A DNA stretch of 7,171 nucleotides from Candidatus Kuenenia stuttgartensis (GTDB lineage: Bacteria > Planctomycetota > Planctomycetia > Isosphaerales > Isosphaeraceae), in NCBI GenBank assembly GCA_945874095.1, contig CAMCFM010000219.1, positions 1-7,171 on the forward strand, written 5' to 3'. Of this stretch, positions 5,514 through 7,171 are shown piece by piece. Position numbers and translations under genes: made by a program. A model generated the notes under the pieces. That model did not search any database. It saw nothing but the letters and a program-made list of their open reading frames with translations, and was not told the origin of the DNA. Each line of letters opens with the position of its first letter. The first letter of the stretch is position 1.

Positions 5514-7171
5514 ATGGCACGTAAACTGCGCAAACAAGGCAACGCGGGCATTCAGGCCCCTCCGCCCGACCCGAAAATTGAAGATGTTTCACTGGCCGAT
5601 GCCACTCGGTCACGATATCTCCACTACGCACTTTCGGTGATCACGAGTCGTGCCCTGCCCGATGTTCGCGATGGACTTAAGCCTGTTCAAAGACGCATCT
5701 TGTACGCCATGGGGGCAGATCTTTCGATCAAGTCCGATGGTCGTTACGTGAAGTCTGCGGCCGTGATCGGGGAAGTGATCAAAAGCTATCACCCGCACGG
5801 AGATCAGTCGATTTACGACGCCCTGGTGCGGATGGCCCAATCGTTTGCCCTGAGATATCCGTTAATTGATGGTTACGGCAACTTCGGCTCGATCGACGGC
5901 GACCCACCGGCCGCCATGCGGTATACAGAGTGCCGGCTCATGCCGTTTGCCGAAGAACTGCTCAATGAGATGAGGCAGGATACCGTTGACTTTAGGGCCA
6001 ATTATGCCGCCACAGTCGATGAACCTGTCGTCCTGCCTGCCCGTGTGCCCAACATGCTCGTCAATGGGGCCACCGGGATTGCTGTGGGAATGGCCACAAA
6101 TATCCCGCCCCACAATCTTAAAGAAGTCATCGACGCCCTCCTCTTGCTGGTGAATGATCGCGAGACTCCTCTAGAAAAAATTGTCGAAGTTTTACCCGGC
6201 CCAGACTTCCCGACCGGGGGCATTCTTGTCGCAACCAAGGCAGAGCTGCTTAATGTTTATGCAACAGGCAGCGGCTCCCTGAAAGTTCGGGGCACCTGGG
6301 AATCGGATCCCATCAAGAAAAATCTGGTCTGGGTGACCAGCATCCCCTATGCTGTCCAGAAGGACCCATTGGTCGAAAAAATTGGCGATTTGATCGGTCG
6401 TGGCCAGGTTCCTCAACTGGTGAATGTCAAAGACCTTTCGACCGATGATATCCGTATCCAGCTCGAACTTGCCCCCGGTGCCACGGCCGAAGCTGCCATG
6501 GCCTATCTTTATAAGAATACGCCTCTACAGACCACCTTTGGGGTGAATCTGACCTGCCTTCTGCCTGCCGATGAAGCGTCTGTGCCCGTGCCTGCACGGC
6601 TTGACCTGCGCAGCATTCTGTTGCAGTTCCTCGACTTCCGGCTTCAGATCGTCACCCGCCGATTGAACTATGAGCGTAGGAACCTGCTCCGCCGGATTCA
6701 TAATCTGGAAGGCTTTGCGATCCTTTTCGATAATCTCGACGAGGCCATTGTCCTGATCCGTGATTCGAATGGTAAGTCCGACGCATTGCCCAAGCTCTGC
6801 GACCGGTTCGGGCTATCCGAGCAACAGTCTGACGCGATTCTGGAAACCAAGCTCTACCGGCTTGGAAGGCTCGAGATTCTTGATATTCTGGCTGAGTTGG
6901 AAGAGGCCCGCGCTCGTCTCGCCGTGATCGAAGGTCTGCTTGCCGATCAAAAGGCCCTTTGGAAGATTGTTTCCGATGAACTCGTGGAAGTCTCCGAACT
7001 TTATGGAGATGCCCGCCGCACCCGAATCGACGCCAATACGATTGTGGCTGCGATCGAATTCAGGCAGGAAGATTACATTGTTGATGAGGATTCGTGGCTG
7101 ATCGTCAGTCGCGATGGCTGGATCAAGCGCCAGAAATCGTTCACGGATGTGGCTGGTATCCGGACCCGCGA
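5514..7171 (+). CDS. Type IIA DNA topoisomerase subunit A (gyrase GyrA / topoisomerase IV ParC family), 3' end outside window
   Basis: Breakage-reunion subunit that cuts and rejoins both DNA strands and works with a GyrB/ParE ATPase not present here. 552 complete codons are visible, of a usual 750-900. After a short basic N-terminus, ALPDVRDGLKPVQRRILYAM (47-66) opens the winged-helix domain; HPHGD (93-97) and the catalytic Arg136-Tyr137 in AAMRYTE are intact. The tower follows (GATGIAVGMATNIPPHNL), then the coiled-coil region to about residue 505, and the first strand of the C-terminal domain. The start is the first possible one: an in-frame stop lies at 5484 with no other start codon between. 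Oddities: Gln98 at the E. coli Ser83 position, DGYGN for the usual DGQGN, and SRDGWIKRQKSFT after the coiled coil. Gyrase versus topoisomerase IV cannot be decided because the GyrA-box region lies beyond the window. Confidence 0.95.
   Translation, partial: MARKLRKQGNAGIQAPPPDPKIEDVSLADATRSRYLHYALSVITSRALPDVRDGLKPVQRRILYAMGADLSIKSDGRYVKSAAVIGEVIKSYHPHGDQSIYDALVRMAQSFALRYPLIDGYGNFGSIDGDPPAAMRYTECRLMPFAEELLNEMRQDTVDFRANYAATVDEPVVLPARVPNMLVNGATGIAVGMATNIPPHNLKEVIDALLLLVNDRETPLEKIVEVLPGPDFPTGGILVATKAELLNVYATGSGSLKVRGTWESDPIKKNLVWVTSIPYAVQKDPLVEKIGDLIGRGQVPQLVNVKDLSTDDIRIQLELAPGATAEAAMAYLYKNTPLQTTFGVNLTCLLPADEASVPVPARLDLRSILLQFLDFRLQIVTRRLNYERRNLLRRIHNLEGFAILFDNLDEAIVLIRDSNGKSDALPKLCDRFGLSEQQSDAILETKLYRLGRLEILDILAELEEARARLAVIEGLLADQKALWKIVSDELVEVSELYGDARRTRIDANTIVAAIEFRQEDYIVDEDSWLIVSRDGWIKRQKSFTDVAGIRTR

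Noticed and set aside
5491..5640. Plus-strand ATG directly after AAGGAG, opening a short frame across the topoisomerase start (part of a longer open frame from 5344)
   Set aside because: Zero spacing from the ribosome site, out of frame with the topoisomerase, and the peptide has no recognisable features; the overlapping frame encodes a highly conserved enzyme.

Overview
The window looks like a piece of a planctomycete chromosome. The strongest sign is a minus-strand gene for a DUF1559-type protein, with a prepilin-like N-terminus and an H-X9-DG motif near the C-terminus. This family is greatly expanded in Planctomycetes. GC content is moderate and the genes are ordinary bacterial ones. Genus-level assignment (for example Planctopirus-like) would be a guess.

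Layout. Positions 1-3369 (+) hold a sulfate/thiosulfate ABC importer operon: the C-terminal half of the periplasmic binding protein (start outside the window), permeases CysT and CysW, and the ATPase CysA. The first three genes overlap by 4 bp (GTGA, ATGA) and are probably translationally coupled; cysA follows after a 56-bp gap. A strong hairpin at 3417-3449 lies between the convergent ends of cysA and the minus-strand DUF1559 gene and probably terminates both. On the minus strand, a small lysine/proline/alanine/aspartate-repeat lipoprotein gene (4923-4657) precedes the DUF1559 pseudopilin-like gene (4578-3484), and a good sigma70-type promoter is visible at 5116-5088. About 430 bp of non-coding DNA then separates this divergent promoter from a type IIA topoisomerase subunit A gene (gyrA/parC family) that starts at 5514 (+) and runs off the right edge with 552 codons visible.

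How the genes work together: the binding protein captures sulfate or thiosulfate outside the membrane, CysT and CysW form the channel, and CysA powers import for cysteine synthesis. The lipoprotein and DUF1559 protein are probably co-transcribed envelope proteins of unknown role. The topoisomerase subunit is an independent housekeeping gene.

I found no convincing undescribed system. The points most worth a second look are the divergent features of the topoisomerase (Gln at the quinolone-determining Ser83 position, Tyr in the usually DGQGN motif, an unusual junction after the coiled coil), its odd translation-start region with two small hairpins, a 70-bp-spaced repeat pair upstream of it, and the lipoprotein/DUF1559 pair.
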